In this document: piece after piece, positions 6,210-6,829 of the stretch
How positions within the stretch are numbered: the first letter of the stretch is position 1
Layout: each line of letters begins with the position of its first letter
NCBI GenBank assembly: GCA_028287205.1
Contig: JAQBQC010000439.1
Coordinates: forward strand, 1 to 6,829
Reading direction: 5' to 3'
Source of the DNA: Gemmatimonadota bacterium
GTDB taxonomy: Bacteria > Gemmatimonadota > Gemmatimonadetes > Gemmatimonadales > Gemmatimonadaceae
Length of the DNA stretch: 6,829 nucleotides
Position numbers and translations under genes: made by a program
The notes under the pieces: generated by a model
What the model saw: only the letters and a program-made list of their open reading frames with translations
Database searches by the model: none
Told to the model about the DNA's origin: nothing

Positions 6210-6829
6210 TTACGGCTTTCTGTAGATCACTCCTCCCTTCATCACGAGCGTTACCTGCCGCAGCGCGTGAATGTCGCGCGTCGGATCGCCCCTGACGGCA
6301 ACGAGATCCGCGAGCAGTCCCGGCTTGACCATGCCGAGCTTCCGGTCGAGATGCAACACCTTCGCGTCGACGCTCGTGGCGGCCCGGAGCGCAGCGAGGG
6401 GCGTCATTCCGTAATCGACGAGCAGCTCGAGCTCCCGCGCGTTGTCGCCGTGCGTGAATACGCCGACATCGCTGCCGTTGCAGATGGTCACGCCCGACGC
6501 GAGCGCCACCGCGAACGTCGCGCGCCGATGCTTGATCATCTCGGGCTCCGGCCCCGTGCCTTTCTTCCAGCCGCGATATTGCGCGACCGCATCGCCCGCG
6601 GCGAGCGTGGGACAGAGCGCGACGCCGCGCTCGCGCATGAGCTGCAGCGTTGCCGCCGAGGCGTCATCCGCATGCTCGACGGTCTCGACTCCGGCGAGCA
6701 CCGCGCGGCGAATCGCGGTGTCGCTGTAGGCGTGCACGGCCACCGCGCGGCCGCTCGCCCGGGCGGTCTGAACGACGAGATTCACCTCGTCCTGGGAAAA
6801 GGTCGGACGCGTCTCGCCGTTCGGGCCCC
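6210..6829 (-). CDS. Amidohydrolase-superfamily enzyme, N-terminus beyond window edge
   Basis: The last 205 residues of a metal-dependent amidohydrolase, of the imidazolonepropionase / prolidase-like group often annotated simply as amidohydrolase. These TIM-barrel enzymes hydrolyse C-N bonds with one or two bound metals. Visible metal-site residues are the His of AVAVHAYSD (codon 6734-6732), the His of TVEHADD (6674-6672), and the barrel-strand-8 Asp of NGSDVG (6470-6468). The C-terminal [19 protein letters not shown], followed by [11 protein letters not shown], is the usual return to the small beta-sandwich domain in this superfamily. The first-strand HxH motif and any signal peptide lie outside the window, so location and substrate are unknown; relatives include aminoacyl-dipeptidases. 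The frame stays open to the window edge, so the GTG at 6785 is internal. It precedes the serine hydrolase on the same strand. Confidence 0.9.
   Translation of the reverse strand, partial: GPNGETRPTFSQDEVNLVVQTARASGRAVAVHAYSDTAIRRAVLAGVETVEHADDASAATLQLMRERGVALCPTLAAGDAVAQYRGWKKGTGPEPEMIKHRRATFAVALASGVTICNGSDVGVFTHGDNARELELLVDYGMTPLAALRAATSVDAKVLHLDRKLGMVKPGLLADLVAVRGDPTRDIHALRQVTLVMKGGVIYRKP

Noticed and set aside
5177..6295. A 372-codon plus-strand frame opposite the serine hydrolase
   Set aside because: Arg/Ala/Glu-rich shadow; the minus-strand frame has SxxK, YSD and HTG motifs in order.

Overview
This is a GC-rich window whose dense, high-GC3 genes point to a free-living GC-rich bacterium with a cell envelope carrying exported enzymes. 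The combined style (long-tailed S41 protease, secreted beta-lactamase-fold hydrolase beside an imidazolonepropionase-like amidohydrolase, few clear Shine-Dalgarno sequences) would fit Gemmatimonadota. That is an impression, not something a marker gene in the window proves. No rRNA, tRNA, CRISPR array, insertion sequence, integrase or phage gene was seen. Base composition is uniform apart from two intergenic stretches.

Layout, left to right. (1) Positions 1-1183, minus strand: a class III PLP-dependent aminotransferase, cut at its C-terminus by the window edge. (2) 1184-1393: a 210-base gap with a markedly AT-rich stretch and short inverted repeats, probably the promoter region of the aminotransferase. 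(3) 1394-2680, minus: threonine synthase (thrC), complete. (4) 2681-2842: a divergent promoter region, which also holds an open 55-codon frame of doubtful status. (5) 2843-4426, plus: an S41 (C-terminal processing) protease with PDZ domain, complete, followed after 19 bases by (6) 4446-4955, plus: a small exported protein of unknown function. (7) 4952-6193, minus: an exported beta-lactamase-family serine hydrolase that converges on gene 6, so that the two stop codons overlap in a CTAG. (8) 6210-6829, minus: the C-terminal 205 residues of an amidohydrolase, just upstream of gene 7 and probably in its operon.

The genes form three functional blocks: cytoplasmic amino-acid metabolism (aminotransferase, ThrC), an envelope protease with a small exported companion, and an exported hydrolase pair. 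No pathway links the blocks. The region looks like ordinary chromosomal housekeeping and accessory metabolism, and I did not find a convincing new system. The points most worth a second look are the exported companion of the protease, the ThrC/protease divergent region, and the overlapping convergent stop codons.
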